From contig NZ_SOAV01000014.1 in assembly GCF_004364245.1 (NCBI RefSeq), forward strand, positions 210,626 to 274,625: a DNA stretch of 64,000 bases, read 5' to 3'. Both the position numbers and the translations under genes were made by a program. This DNA is from Streptomyces sp. BK208 (GTDB lineage Bacteria > Actinomycetota > Actinomycetes > Streptomycetales > Streptomycetaceae). Below, piece after piece: positions 37,901 to 48,608 of this stretch (position 1 is its first letter; each line of letters starts with the position of its first letter). Below the pieces are notes generated by a model, which did not search any database, was not told the DNA's origin, and worked only from the letters and a program-made list of their open reading frames with translations.

Positions 37901-38354
37901 TTCTTTTTGGGTTTCCTTCATGGTGCATTTAATCGTGCCATGCGCCAGGTGGTGAGGCAATAGGGAAATGGATGTTTGCGTCCCTGAATGACAAGTTGAC
38001 TGTACATTCTGCTCATTCTTGCAAATTATTGATGTGTCCTCTCAAAGGCTGAAATATCGTGGGTATCTGCGCGAGTCGAGAGTTGGCGACGTTCAGTCCC
38101 CGACCGTCCTTGCCCACGTCGTGTTGTGGCCGCAGTCGTTGCCCGGCCTTCGACGTCGCTCCAGGCAGGGCTCCGGCACCCACTTGGTCAGCGGCTTGAG
38201 CAGCCCACCCAACCCGCTCAGATGCAGGCCCCCGCCGACGGACCCGGTCCACGAGCATCGTGACCACTTGCTCGTGTCGCCGGCACGGCTACGGCCAGTG
38301 GTGTGGCAGCTGGAGCGTTCAAATGATCATCGGATCCGAGATGGACGCCATGGG
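37901..38354. other. Intergenic region with transposon debris
   Basis: This stretch runs from the SapA-like gene to the pknB terminator. The first part is AT-rich and should hold the promoter of the secreted protein gene. From about 38050 it resembles the start of a transposase (listed separately). No intact gene is seen. Confidence 0.4.
38050..38290 (-). pseudogene. Probable IS256-type transposase N-terminal remnant
   Basis: One minus-strand frame reads GLHLSGLGGLLKPLTKWV, then PEPCLERRRRPGND and TTWARTVGD before a stop. This resembles the start of IS256-family transposases (pattern G-L-x-L-T-G-x-G-G-L-L-x-x-L-T-K, followed by L-E-x-x-L-E and N-x-R-N-G). The rest of the transposase is missing and the frame is poor. 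This is a family-pattern match from memory, not a search. Confidence 0.45.
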
Positions 38355-38397
38355 CGGAGCCCCGGTCCCCCAGTCGAGCTGGGGGACCGGGGCTCCG
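38355..38397 (-). terminator. Terminator of pknB
   Basis: A very strong hairpin with 19-base arms (38355-38373 and 38379-38397, CGGAGCCCCGG...) and a five-base loop, 18 bases past the pknB stop on the minus strand. Confidence 0.9.
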
Positions 38398-38414
38398 GTC
38401 GTGCGACGGGCGGT

Positions 38415-40439
<2,025 letters not shown>

Positions 40440-40591
40440 GGTTACTACCAGCCCTCTCCGTCGGTCCCGACCGGCATGCTTGTACGGTCGGAGGCTGCCG
40501 TCCGGCCTACCGTACCCGGCTTGCTCCGGGCCCCTTGGCCGAGCCGGACAGCCGATACAGGACCGGTATCGCAACGTGCGCCGATGTGAAG

Positions 40592-40615
40592 GGGACGTGA
40601 CCGGAGTCACGTCCC
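40592..40615 (-). terminator. Hairpin between pbpA and pknB
   Basis: A perfect 10-base inverted repeat (GGGACGTGAC and GTCACGTCCC) with a four-base loop, about 15 bases past the pbpA stop and 153 bases before the pknB start. It is probably a partial terminator or processing site. Confidence 0.6.
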
Positions 40616-40628
40616 GTTCAGGACGCGG

Positions 40629-42101
40629 TCACTTCTTGCTGTCGATGACGGCCTCCATGACGTTCTTCGCGATCGGTGCCGCGAGGCCGCCGCCGGAGAT
40701 GTCGTCGCGCACGGCGTTGTCGTCCTCGATCACCACGGCCACGGCGACCGGCGAGCTGCCGTCCTCGCCCTTGGCGTACGAGATGAACCAGGCGTAGGGG
40801 TTCTTGCTGTTGTTCTCGCCGTGCTGTGCGGTACCCGTCTTGCCGCCCACCGTGACGCCGTCGATCTGGGCGTTGGTTCCCGTGCCGTCCTCGACGACGG
40901 TCTCCATCATGGACTGGAGGATCTGGGCGTTGTCCGCGGACAGCGGCTTGCTCATCTCCTCGGGGTCCGTCTTCTCGATGGTGTCGAGGTTGGGCGCCTG
41001 CAGCTCGTCGACCATGTACGGCTTCATCAGCGTGCCGTTGTTGGCGATGGCGGAGGTGACCATGGCCATCTGCAGCGGAGTCGCCGCGGTGTTGAACTGG
41101 CCGATGGAGGAGAGCGCGACCTGCGAGTCGTTCATGTCGTCGGAGAAGACCGAGGCGCTGGAGCGCACCGGGACGAACTGCTCCTCGGTGAAGCCGAACT
41201 TCTTCGCGGTGTCCAGCATGTCGTCGTTGCCGAGGTCGTAGCCGACCTTGCCGAAGACCGTGTTGCAGGAGACGCGCAGGGCCTCGCGGAGGGTGGCGTT
41301 CTCGCAGGGGATGTCGCCCTCGTTCTTCAGCTCGGTGCTGGTGCCGGGCATGGTCCAGGGCAGCGGGGAGTCGGTCTTCTCGTCGGCTGACTTGTACAGG
41401 CCGTGCTCCAGGGCCGCCGCCGCGGTGAGCACCTTGAAGGTGGAGCCGGGCGGGTAGACCTCGCGCAGGGCGCGGTTGAGCATCGGGTCGGCCGGGTTGT
41501 TCTTCTTCTGGAGCTTGTTCCAGGCCTCGCCGGCCGCCTCGTTGCTGCCCGCGATGGAGGTGGGGTCGTACGACGGGTACGAGGCCATCGAGAGGATCTT
41601 GCCGGTGGACGGCTCCAGCGCGACGACGGCGCCCTTGGCGCCCTGCTTCTTCAGACCGTCGTAGGCGGCCTTCTGGGCGGCGGCGTTCAGCGTGGTGACG
41701 ACGTTCCCGCCCTCGCGCTTCTTGCCCGTGAGCATGTCCAGGGTGTTGCGGAAGAAGAGCCGGTCGTCGTTGCCGGTGAGGATGCCGTCGTCGATGGACT
41801 CGAGCTGGGTGGCGCCGAAGGCCTGGGAGACGTAACCGGTGACGGGCGCCCACATGGCGCCGTCCTTGTAGGTGCGCTTGTACTTGAAGTCGCCCTCGGT
41901 GGTGGCGTGTCCGGTGATGGCCTTGCCGTCGACGATGATGTCGCCGCGGGGGCTGGCGTACCGCTCGATGGCGACGCGGCGGTTGTGCTCGTCCTCCTTC
42001 AGCTCGTCGGCCTGGACGTACTGGAGCCAGTTGTCCCGGACGAGCAGGGTGAGGACCAGCAGACCGCAGAAGATCGCGATCCGGCGCAGTGGCTTGTTCA
42101 C
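40629..42101 (-). CDS. pbpA: Class B penicillin-binding protein (transpeptidase) PbpA
   Basis: A 490-residue peptidoglycan transpeptidase with an N-terminal membrane anchor (about 7-25). The active-site motifs are S-T-F-K (PPGSTFKVL, near 233), S-C-N (RVSCNTVF, near 287) and K-T-G (VGGKTGTAQHG, near 420). Its paired SEDS glycosyltransferase overlaps it by four bases (GTG 42101 over the ftsW/rodA stop), so the two are coupled and probably form one synthase. The open frame runs upstream, but the GTG at 42101 (MNKPLRRIA) is the family start. Confidence 0.95.
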   Translation of the reverse strand: MNKPLRRIAIFCGLLVLTLLVRDNWLQYVQADELKEDEHNRRVAIERYASPRGDIIVDGKAITGHATTEGDFKYKRTYKDGAMWAPVTGYVSQAFGATQLESIDDGILTGNDDRLFFRNTLDMLTGKKREGGNVVTTLNAAAQKAAYDGLKKQGAKGAVVALEPSTGKILSMASYPSYDPTSIAGSNEAAGEAWNKLQKKNNPADPMLNRALREVYPPGSTFKVLTAAAALEHGLYKSADEKTDSPLPWTMPGTSTELKNEGDIPCENATLREALRVSCNTVFGKVGYDLGNDDMLDTAKKFGFTEEQFVPVRSSASVFSDDMNDSQVALSSIGQFNTAATPLQMAMVTSAIANNGTLMKPYMVDELQAPNLDTIEKTDPEEMSKPLSADNAQILQSMMETVVEDGTGTNAQIDGVTVGGKTGTAQHGENNSKNPYAWFISYAKGEDGSSPVAVAVVIEDDNAVRDDISGGGLAAPIAKNVMEAVIDSKK

Positions 42102-43537
42102 GGTCGGACCACCTGGGTCATCTCGGCGTCGGGGCTGGCGGGCGCGGCGGGTGCCGGTCTGCGCGCGGTGTCGCTGATGCGCAGCAGGATGCCGATCAAC
42201 GCCCAGTTGGCGATGACGGAGGAGCCGCCGTAGGCCAGGAAGGGCATGGTCATACCGGTGAGCGGGATGAGGCCCATGACACCGCCGGCGACGACGAAGA
42301 CCTGGAGGGCGAAGGCGCCGGAGAGGCCGATGGCGAGGAGCTTGCCGAAGGGGTCGCGGGCGGCGAGGGCGGTGCGCACACCGCGTTCCACGATCAGTGC
42401 GTAGAGCAGGAGTAGCGCCATCAGACCGGCGAGGCCCAGTTCCTCGCCGAAGGTGGCGAGGATGAAGTCGGAGTTGGCGGCGAAGCCGATGAGATCGGAG
42501 TTGCCCTGGCCCCAGCCGCTGCCCATGGTGCCACCGGAGCCGAATGCCCACAGGGCCTGCATGGACTGCTCGGTGTGGCCGAAGATGCCCTGCCGGCTGA
42601 GCTCGTACTCGTGCATCGGGTCGAGCCAGGCCTGGACGCGCTGCTGTACGTGGGATTCGAAGGAGGCGACGCCGACGGCGCCGGCCGCCGACATCAGCAG
42701 ACCGAAGACGATCCAGCTGGTCCGCTCGGTGGCGACGTACAGCATGATCACGAACATGCCGAAGAAGAGCAGCGAGGTGCCGAGGTCGGTCTCGAAGACG
42801 AGGATCAGGATCGAGATGATCCAGACGACGATGATCGGACCGAGGTCACGTCCGCGGGGCAGGTAGAGGCCCATGACGCGGCGGCTGGCGAGGGCCAGGG
42901 CGTCGCGTTTGACCATGAGGTAGCCCGCGAAGAACACCGCAAGGACGATCTTGGCGAACTCGCCGGGCTGGAGCGTTCCGAGACCGGGGATCTTGATCCA
43001 GATCTTGGCGCCGAAGGTGTCGTGTCCGAGGCCCGGAACCAGTGGCAGCAGCAACAGGACCAGCGCGCCGGCCATGGAGATGTAGGTGTAGCGCTGCAGA
43101 ACGCGGTGGTCCCTGAGGAAGACGAGCACGGCGACGAACAGGGCGACACCGAGTGCGGAGTACATGAGCTGGCGCGGCGCCGCCTCGACGAACAACTTGC
43201 TCGCCTGCAGGCGCTTCGACTGGTCCAGGCGCCAGATGGCGACGAGTCCCAGGCCGTTGAGCAGCGTGGCCAGCGGCAGCAGCAGCGGGTCCGCGTAGGG
43301 CGCGAACTTGCGTACGACGAGGTGGCCGACGCCGGCCAGCAGGCCGAGGCCGAGGCCGTAGCTCAGCAGGCCGGCGGGGACCTCGTCGTTGATCGCCAGA
43401 CCCACGTTGGCGTAGGCGAAGACCGGGATGAGCACGGCGAACACGAGCAGAGCCAGCTCGGTGTTGCGCCGGCTCGGGGCGCCGATGGCGCCGATCGTGG
43501 ACGTGTGCTGCGTCGACGGGTTGGTAGTACTGCTCAT
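42098..43537 (-). CDS. SEDS peptidoglycan glycosyltransferase (FtsW/RodA family)
   Basis: A 479-residue polytopic protein with about ten to twelve membrane helices that polymerises lipid II into glycan strands. It has the family blocks KIWIKIPGLGTLQPGEFAKI (about 174-193), ETDLGTSLLFFGMF and the late GLIPLTGMTMPFLAYGGSS. It is transcribed between pstP and pbpA and overlaps the latter, the usual rodA/ftsW-pbpA pairing of actinobacteria. FtsW and RodA homologues cannot be told apart by sequence alone, so no symbol is given. It starts at ATG 43537. Confidence 0.94.
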   Translation of the reverse strand: MSSTTNPSTQHTSTIGAIGAPSRRNTELALLVFAVLIPVFAYANVGLAINDEVPAGLLSYGLGLGLLAGVGHLVVRKFAPYADPLLLPLATLLNGLGLVAIWRLDQSKRLQASKLFVEAAPRQLMYSALGVALFVAVLVFLRDHRVLQRYTYISMAGALVLLLLPLVPGLGHDTFGAKIWIKIPGLGTLQPGEFAKIVLAVFFAGYLMVKRDALALASRRVMGLYLPRGRDLGPIIVVWIISILILVFETDLGTSLLFFGMFVIMLYVATERTSWIVFGLLMSAAGAVGVASFESHVQQRVQAWLDPMHEYELSRQGIFGHTEQSMQALWAFGSGGTMGSGWGQGNSDLIGFAANSDFILATFGEELGLAGLMALLLLYALIVERGVRTALAARDPFGKLLAIGLSGAFALQVFVVAGGVMGLIPLTGMTMPFLAYGGSSVIANWALIGILLRISDTARRPAPAAPASPDAEMTQVVRP

Positions 43538-43564
43538 CGTGTGACGGGGCCTCTCACGGCTTGC

Positions 43565-45148
43565 CTACTGCTGCTTACCGCACAGCGAGACGACCTTCTG
43601 CTCTTCCTCCGAGAGGGTCGGGCCTGAGCCTGGAGTGGGTGCGGTCGGGGACTCGGACGATTCGGGGGTCTTGGGCGATCCCGAGGGGGTCGGGCTCGGC
43701 GAGGCCTTGGACGTGAAGGAGGCGCGGCTGGTTCCCGTGGTGCCTCCGGCCTCGCCCTCGCCCGTCTTCGCGTTCTTCTCGGTCGCCGCGGAACGCTTCT
43801 CGGCCTGCTTCTTGCAGGCGGAGGCCTGGACCGCCAGTTCCTCGATCTTGGCCCGGGCGTCGTTGAGGTCGCCCTCGGGGATGGTGGCCTCGACCAGCTC
43901 CTGCTGGTAGGGCGGCAGGTACTTGAGTTCGATCTCGGGGTGGTCCTTCTGGACCTTCGAGAGCGAGACCCAGGCGAGGTCCTGGCTGATACCCCGGTAG
44001 AGCGCGAGATGGTCGTCGTTGGTGCCGACGTAGTACTGGGTCTGCGTCCAGCGCCAGCCGCCGTAGGTGCCGCCGCCGATGACGGCGAGGGCGAGGGCGG
44101 TGTACAGGGACCGCTTGAGCCACTTGCGGCTCTTGCGGGGTTTGACGAAGTCGTCCGGGCCGTAGTCGTCGAAGCCGCCGGTCGGGATGAAGCCGGTGAC
44201 GTCGCCGCTGCCGGGCGGGCCGAACTCGCCGCCCCCGCCGCGTGGCCGCCCGAGGCCGGCGGCGCGGCCGGCCGGGGTCTGCATGATGCCGTTGTCGCCC
44301 GTCTGCGCCTGGTTCTCGGCGACGGCGCCGACGACCACGGGGGTGTCGGAGAGCTGGGCGGCGAGGGTGTCGCCGGTGTCCAGGTCGAGGACGTCGGCGA
44401 CGATGACGGTGATGTTGTCCGGGCCGCCGCCGCGCAGGGCGAGCTGGATCAGCTCCTGGACGGTCTCCTGCGGGCCCTGGTAGCTGGCGAGGGTGTCCTC
44501 CATCGTCTGGTGGGAGACGACGCCGGAGAGCCCGTCGGAGCAGATCAGGTAGCGGTCGCCGGCCCGCACCTCGCGGATGGACAGGTCGGGTTCGACGTGG
44601 TCGCCGCTGCCGAGGGCGCGCATCAGCAGGGAGCGCTGCGGGTGGGTGCCCGCCTCCTCCTCGGTGATGCGGCCCTCGTCGACGAGGCGCTGCACCCAGG
44701 TGTGGTCCTGTGTGATCTGGGTGAGGACGCCGTCGCGCAGGAGGTAGGCGCGGGAGTCGCCGACGTGGACCATGCCCAGGCGCTGGCCGGTCCACAGCAG
44801 GGCGGTGAGCGTGGTGCCCATGCCCTCCAGGGCGGGGTCCTCCTCGACCATCTGCCGCAGCTGGTCGTTGGCGCGCTGCACGGCGGCGCCGAGCGAGGTG
44901 AGGACGTCGGAGCCGGGCACGTCGTCGTCGAGGGCGACGATGGTGGAGATCACCTCGGAGGAGGCGACCTCGCCCGCGGCCTGGCCGCCCATGCCGTCGG
45001 CGATGGCGAGCAGGCGGGGGCCGGCGTAACCGGAGTCCTCGTTGCCCTCCCGGATCATCCCCTTGTGGGAACCGGCGGCGAAGCGCAGTGACAGACTCAT
45101 GCGCACCTCGCCCGTCGGCTCCGACTGCAGCCGGTCGTGTCGAGCCAC
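43565..45148 (-). CDS. pstP: PP2C-family Ser/Thr phosphatase PstP
   Basis: A phosphatase of about 527 residues that reverses PknB-type phosphorylation on division and wall proteins. The PP2C domain covers roughly residues 20-250, with metal-binding IREGNEDSGY, IADGMGGQAAGE, HVGDSRAYLLRDG and the late GGPDNITVIV motifs. One membrane helix (about 345-365) precedes an extracellular tail rich in Ser/Pro/Thr. Three starts are possible: GTG 45157, GTG 45148 (eight bases after GGAGG, chosen) and ATG 45100 (MSLSLRF). It lies between fhaB and ftsW/rodA in the conserved order. Confidence 0.93.
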   Translation of the reverse strand: MARHDRLQSEPTGEVRMSLSLRFAAGSHKGMIREGNEDSGYAGPRLLAIADGMGGQAAGEVASSEVISTIVALDDDVPGSDVLTSLGAAVQRANDQLRQMVEEDPALEGMGTTLTALLWTGQRLGMVHVGDSRAYLLRDGVLTQITQDHTWVQRLVDEGRITEEEAGTHPQRSLLMRALGSGDHVEPDLSIREVRAGDRYLICSDGLSGVVSHQTMEDTLASYQGPQETVQELIQLALRGGGPDNITVIVADVLDLDTGDTLAAQLSDTPVVVGAVAENQAQTGDNGIMQTPAGRAAGLGRPRGGGGEFGPPGSGDVTGFIPTGGFDDYGPDDFVKPRKSRKWLKRSLYTALALAVIGGGTYGGWRWTQTQYYVGTNDDHLALYRGISQDLAWVSLSKVQKDHPEIELKYLPPYQQELVEATIPEGDLNDARAKIEELAVQASACKKQAEKRSAATEKNAKTGEGEAGGTTGTSRASFTSKASPSPTPSGSPKTPESSESPTAPTPGSGPTLSEEEQKVVSLCGKQQ

Positions 45149-45241
45149 ACTGCCCACCCTCCGGTCGGGAGCGCGCCGGGGCCCGGGGTGCCGGCCGCCG
45201 CTGCGTGCTCGCTCCGCTCGCGCTCATTCATTGGTGTAGCA

Positions 45242-45760
45242 CTACTTCCGCAGCTCGATGACGGTCTTGCCGATGCGGATCGGCGCCCCCGGGCCGATGG
45301 GGGTGGGGGTCGTCAGCCGGGCCCGGTCCAGGTAGGTGCCGTTGGTGGAGCCCAGGTCCTCGACGATCCACTGCCCGTTCTGGTCCGGATAGATCCTGGC
45401 ATGGCGGCTGGAGGCGTAGTCGTCGTCCAGCACGATCGTCGAGTCGTGTGCCCGGCCGAGCGTGATGGTCTGGCCCTGGAGGGCGACGGTGGTGCCGGTG
45501 AGGGTGCCCTCCGTCACGACCAGTTTGGTGGGCGCGCCCCGGCGGCCGCGGCCGCCGCCGGACTGCTGGCGCTGAGGTGGAGGCGCCTGGCCCTGGCGCG
45601 TGGCGGTCTGCTGCGGTCGGGCGGCGTCGCGCCGCGCGCCGCGCTGGGTGACCCGCGTACCGAAGAGGTCGCTGCGGATGACCTGCACGGCCACGATCAC
45701 GAACAGCCACAGTACGGCGAGAAAACCCAGCCGCATGACCGTGAGGGTCAGCTCTGACAT
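45242..45760 (-). CDS. fhaB: FHA-domain protein FhaB (FipA-like)
   Basis: A 172-residue protein with an N-terminal membrane helix (about 8-28), a disordered Gln/Arg/Pro linker and a C-terminal FHA domain (about 78-168; TLGRAHDSTIVLDDDYASSRHA, DLGSTNGTYL). FHA domains bind phosphothreonine. In mycobacteria the equivalent protein links phosphorylated FtsZ and FtsQ. It is next to the phosphatase pstP and downstream of fhaA, matching the conserved operon. It starts at ATG 45760, 10 bases after fhaA. Confidence 0.94.
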   Translation of the reverse strand: MSELTLTVMRLGFLAVLWLFVIVAVQVIRSDLFGTRVTQRGARRDAARPQQTATRQGQAPPPQRQQSGGGRGRRGAPTKLVVTEGTLTGTTVALQGQTITLGRAHDSTIVLDDDYASSRHARIYPDQNGQWIVEDLGSTNGTYLDRARLTTPTPIGPGAPIRIGKTVIELRK

Positions 45761-45770
45761 TGCCCCCGGA

Positions 45771-46640
45771 TCACCCTTCGGCTTGCCTGTAGATAACGGT
45801 GGTGCTGCCCACGACGATCCGCGAGCCGTCGCGGAGCGTAGCGCGGGTGGTGTGCTGCCCGTCCACCACGATGCCGTTGGTGGAGCCGAGATCCTGGATC
45901 GTCGAGGGCGTTCCGGTCCGGATCTCGCAGTGCCGGCGGGAGACGCCGGGGTCGTCGATCCGCACGTCGGCCTCGGTACTGCGGCCCAGCACGAGCGTCG
46001 CGCGGGAGATCTGGTGGCGGGTGCCGTTGATCTCGATCCAGTGGCGGGTGCGTCCGCCGGGAGCGGGCGCGGCCGGGGGCTGCTGGCCGCCGGCCGGCTG
46101 CGGGTAGCCGTAGCCGCCGGGACGGCCGCCGGGCGGCGGCGCGGCGGGCATGGGCGGGGCGCCCGGGGCCGCGGCCGGCGGGTAGCCGTAGCCGCCGCCG
46201 GGGCCGGCGGGTCGTGCGGGGGGTGCCGGGGGCGCGGCGGGGGCCGGGCCGCCCTGGTGGCTGCTGGAGGAGGCGAGGGTGCGGCTGCGCACCCGGTACA
46301 GACCGGTGTCGAGGTCGTCGGCCTTCTCCAGGTGGACCTTGATCGGTCCCATGAAGGTGTAGCGCTGCTGCTTGGCGTAGTCGCGGACCATGCCGGCCAG
46401 CTCGTCGCCGAGCTGTCCGGAGTAGGGGCTGAGGCGCTCGAAGTCGGGCGTGCTCAGTTCCACGATGAAGTCGTTGGGCACGACGGTGCGGTCGCGGTTC
46501 CAGATGGTCGCGTTGTTGTCGCATTCACGCTGGAGCGCTCCCGCGATCTCCACGGGCTGCACCTCGGACTTGAACACCTTCGCGAAGGTGCCGTTGACCA
46601 GGCCTTCGAGCCGCTGCTCGAACTTCTTCAGGACTCCCAT
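45771..46640 (-). CDS. fhaA: DUF3662/FHA-domain protein FhaA
   Basis: A 289-residue protein with an N-terminal DUF3662 domain (about 1-120; GVLKKFEQRLEGLVNGTFAKVF), a Gly/Tyr/Pro/Ala linker with GGYGYP repeats (about 145-200) and a C-terminal FHA domain (about 205-285; VLGRSTEADVRI, SRRHCEI, DLGSTNGI). In mycobacteria FhaA binds phosphorylated MviN and controls late peptidoglycan steps. It is the first gene of this operon. It starts at ATG 46640 after GGAGG. Confidence 0.94.
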   Translation of the reverse strand: MGVLKKFEQRLEGLVNGTFAKVFKSEVQPVEIAGALQRECDNNATIWNRDRTVVPNDFIVELSTPDFERLSPYSGQLGDELAGMVRDYAKQQRYTFMGPIKVHLEKADDLDTGLYRVRSRTLASSSSHQGGPAPAAPPAPPARPAGPGGGYGYPPAAAPGAPPMPAAPPPGGRPGGYGYPQPAGGQQPPAAPAPGGRTRHWIEINGTRHQISRATLVLGRSTEADVRIDDPGVSRRHCEIRTGTPSTIQDLGSTNGIVVDGQHTTRATLRDGSRIVVGSTTVIYRQAEG

Positions 46641-47170
46641 GGGGCACCTCCTCCGTCGCTGCCGTCCTGTCCGCTTCCACTGTCCTGCGTAGTGCTGTGC
46701 TGCGTACTGCCGCCTCGCGCAGTGCCGCTCCGCGTCGTGCGGTGCGTGCGCGCACTGTCCACCTGGTACTGCTTACTGATCGTATCCACGCGCCGGTCGA
46801 TCGGCTGGTTCCCCCTGTCGGCCCGGTCGACGGGTGTCGACGCCTCTCGGAGTTCCCGCAGGGGCTCCTCTTCGAACTCCCGCGGACCTTCGGGATTGCT
46901 CCCTCGGGTACTCATGCCCAGGATCGTAGAGGCGGCCGCAGACCAGTGTCCCGCACCTGGCCGCGGTCCCCTACCGGCTCCCGGGGGGACGGGCCGGACC
47001 GGTACGAGGTTGATACGTGAACGGCCAAGGGCCGGGACGAGTGCCCGAAGGAGGGCGGGCGCCCCGGTCCGCCGGGGGAAAGGGATGTGAATCGACCCCT
47101 TCCAGCGTGCTAATGTTCTCGTGTCGGAAGGCGCCGGACCGCAAGGAAAAGCCCGGAAGACACACCCAAT
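46641..47170. promoter_or_regulatory. fhaA / tRNA-Leu upstream region
   Basis: These 530 bases separate the divergent fhaA and tRNA-Leu genes. A -10-like TAATGT at 47111-47116 with TGAATC 17 bases upstream (47088-47093) may drive the tRNA. A minus-strand TACGAT near 46924 may belong to the fhaA operon. A minus-strand frame at 46628-46915 has no ribosome site and is not called. Confidence 0.45.
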
Positions 47171-47254
47171 GCGCGGGTGGCGGAATAGGCAGACGCGCTG
47201 GATTCAGGTTCCAGTGCCCGCAAGGGCGTGGGGGTTCAACTCCCCCCTCGCGCA
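47171..47254 (+). tRNA. tRNA-Leu (CAG)
   Basis: An 84-nt tRNA with a long variable arm. The acceptor arms are GCGCGGG and CTCGCGC (one G-T pair), the anticodon stem CTGGA/TCCAG encloses TTCAGGT (anticodon CAG) and the T-arm is GGGGGTTCAACTCCCCC. CCA is encoded at 47255-47257. Its 3' end faces the polyketide cluster. Confidence 0.96.
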
Positions 47255-47289
47255 CCAGGAGCACCTCATGTGCTCTGGATACGCAAAAG

Positions 47290-47322
47290 ACGGGGCGGCA
47301 TCGTATGACGATGCCGCCCCGT
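47290..47322. terminator. Terminator between tRNA-Leu and the polyketide cluster
   Basis: A perfect 15-base hairpin (47290-47304 and 47308-47322, ACGGGGCGGCATCGT) with a three-base loop, between the convergent tRNA-Leu gene and the last polyketide gene. It probably works in both directions. Confidence 0.9.
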
Positions 47323-47403
47323 TCTGCTGTGCTCCGGGACGGCACAGGTGTCCCGCTCCCGCGATCTGAGACTTTACTCACAGGGCCGTTCGGCGGCCGG
47401 TGA

Positions 47404-47730
47404 TCAGGCGGTGGTCTCCTCGGAGGCCTCCCGCTCCGTCGTGGTGCTGAGGACGGCGGCGAGTTCCCCGACGGTCTGCTCCCGCAGCAGCTGGTGCGAG
47501 GGGACGGGGACCCCAAGCGCCGACTCCAGGGTGCGCTGGAGGGCCAGCGCGGTCAGCGAGTCGATGCCCTGGGCGTACAGCGGCCGGGTCAGGGAGACCC
47601 GGTGGGCCGGCGGGACGTGGAGGTGGGGTGCCAGGCTGCGGCACAGGTACGTCTCGAAGGCCCGCAGGCGGGCCGCGCCGCGGAGGCCCCGCAGGGCGTC
47701 GGTGTCGAGGGTGACTGGGTTGCCCGGCAC
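47404..47730 (-). CDS. Stand-alone acyl carrier protein, modular PKS type
   Basis: A 108-residue carrier protein. The phosphopantetheine attachment motif is GIDSLTAL with Ser58, followed by LQRTLESALGVPVPSHQLL and VGELAAVL, the helix pattern of modular PKS and NRPS carrier domains rather than of the cluster's core ACP. An N-terminal extension of about 25 residues precedes it. It is the last gene of the run and starts with GTG at 47730 after AAAGGA. No condensing enzyme for it is visible here, so its cargo is unknown. Confidence 0.85.
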   Translation of the reverse strand: MPGNPVTLDTDALRGLRGAARLRAFETYLCRSLAPHLHVPPAHRVSLTRPLYAQGIDSLTALALQRTLESALGVPVPSHQLLREQTVGELAAVLSTTTEREASEETTA

Positions 47731-47760
47731 GGTGGTGTCCTTTCGTCGGGTGCGGGTCGG

Positions 47761-48333
47761 TCAGGTGCGGGGGCGTGGCTGGGAGGTGCGCAGGGCGCGG
47801 GCTTCGGGACCGGGCCGGGGGCCGGCCCCGTCCGACCACGTCAGGTGGAACCGCCAGCGGTGGATCCGCCAGCCGTCCGGGGTGCGGACCGCCTCGGCCT
47901 CGCTGTGGCCGCCGATGTCGAAGCGGCCGCCGGGGTCGGGGCCGTCGTCGTGGTGCACGTGCGAGGCGACGAGGTGGACGCGGATCCGGGCCGTGTCGCC
48001 GTCCGTGGTGATGCCGTAGTTGGACGCCAGGTGATGGGTCCGGGCGAACCGGGACTTGCGGTCGAAGTGGAAGGCGGCGGCCCCCTCCCGTCCTTCCAGC
48101 GTGCCGACGGGGAACTGGAGCAGGCAGTCCTCGGTGAAGACCCCCGCCGGCCAGCCGTCGTCGAAACCGTGCTCGTCCTGGGTGTCCAGCAGGGTGACGT
48201 ACCGGTCGACCAGTTCGGCGATCTCCGTCCGGTCGCTCAGTGCCCGGACCTGGGCGCGCAGGGCGTCGAGTTCGGTCCGGGAGAGGGTGACCGTGTCCGT
48301 GTCGGCGGCGGGGCCGAAGGGCGGGCGGGTCAT
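47761..48333 (-). CDS. NTF2-fold (SnoaL-like) protein
   Basis: A 190-residue protein of the SnoaL_4/NTF2-like superfamily (RTEIAELVDRYVTLLDTQD near 35-53, then DDGWPAGVFTEDC, RTHHLASNYGI, GWRIHRWRFHLTW). Members include polyketide cyclases, hydroxylases and dehydratases, so it may shape or tailor the polyketide. The His pairs (THH, HVHH) could be functional. It is coupled to the upstream epsilon-subunit gene by an ATGA overlap. I cannot name a reaction. Confidence 0.75.
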   Translation of the reverse strand: MTRPPFGPAADTDTVTLSRTELDALRAQVRALSDRTEIAELVDRYVTLLDTQDEHGFDDGWPAGVFTEDCLLQFPVGTLEGREGAAAFHFDRKSRFARTHHLASNYGITTDGDTARIRVHLVASHVHHDDGPDPGGRFDIGGHSEAEAVRTPDGWRIHRWRFHLTWSDGAGPRPGPEARALRTSQPRPRT

Positions 48334-48608
48334 GGGATGGGGTGCTCCTTTCCGGTGGGCGGACGGCCGCGCGGGCCGTCGGCGGTGTGCCAGCCGCGGG
48401 GGTCGCGGTGTGCGGAGACGCGTTCCGGCCGGCGCCAGCCCGCGGTCGGCCGGGGGCGGGGCGGCCCGGACGGGGCGGTGGTGAGGGCGGCGGCGCGGGC
48501 GAGCAGGACGGTGGTGAGGGCGGCGATCTCGGCGGGGGTGGGGCTGCCCCGCAGGACGCGCACGACCGCGGCCGGGCCGGTGGCGTCCGCGCCGTCCGTC
48601 CCGCTCAC
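48330..48608 (-). CDS. Acyl-CoA carboxylase epsilon subunit
   Basis: A 92-residue protein with an N-terminal VVRVLRGSPTPAEIAALTTVL helix, the hallmark of the small epsilon subunits that stimulate actinobacterial acyl-CoA carboxylases, and a basic Pro/Arg/Trp-rich tail. It overlaps the stop of the beta-subunit gene (GTGA) and the start of the next gene (ATGA), so all three are coupled. The identification rests on the helix pattern and the position next to the beta subunit. Confidence 0.85.
   Translation of the reverse strand: MSGTDGADATGPAAVVRVLRGSPTPAEIAALTTVLLARAAALTTAPSGPPRPRPTAGWRRPERVSAHRDPRGWHTADGPRGRPPTGKEHPIP

Noticed and set aside
46628..46915. A 95-codon minus-strand frame upstream of fhaA
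   Set aside because: It overlaps the fhaA start, has no ribosome site, and its second half is Ser/Thr/Gly filler. It is more likely the fhaA leader.
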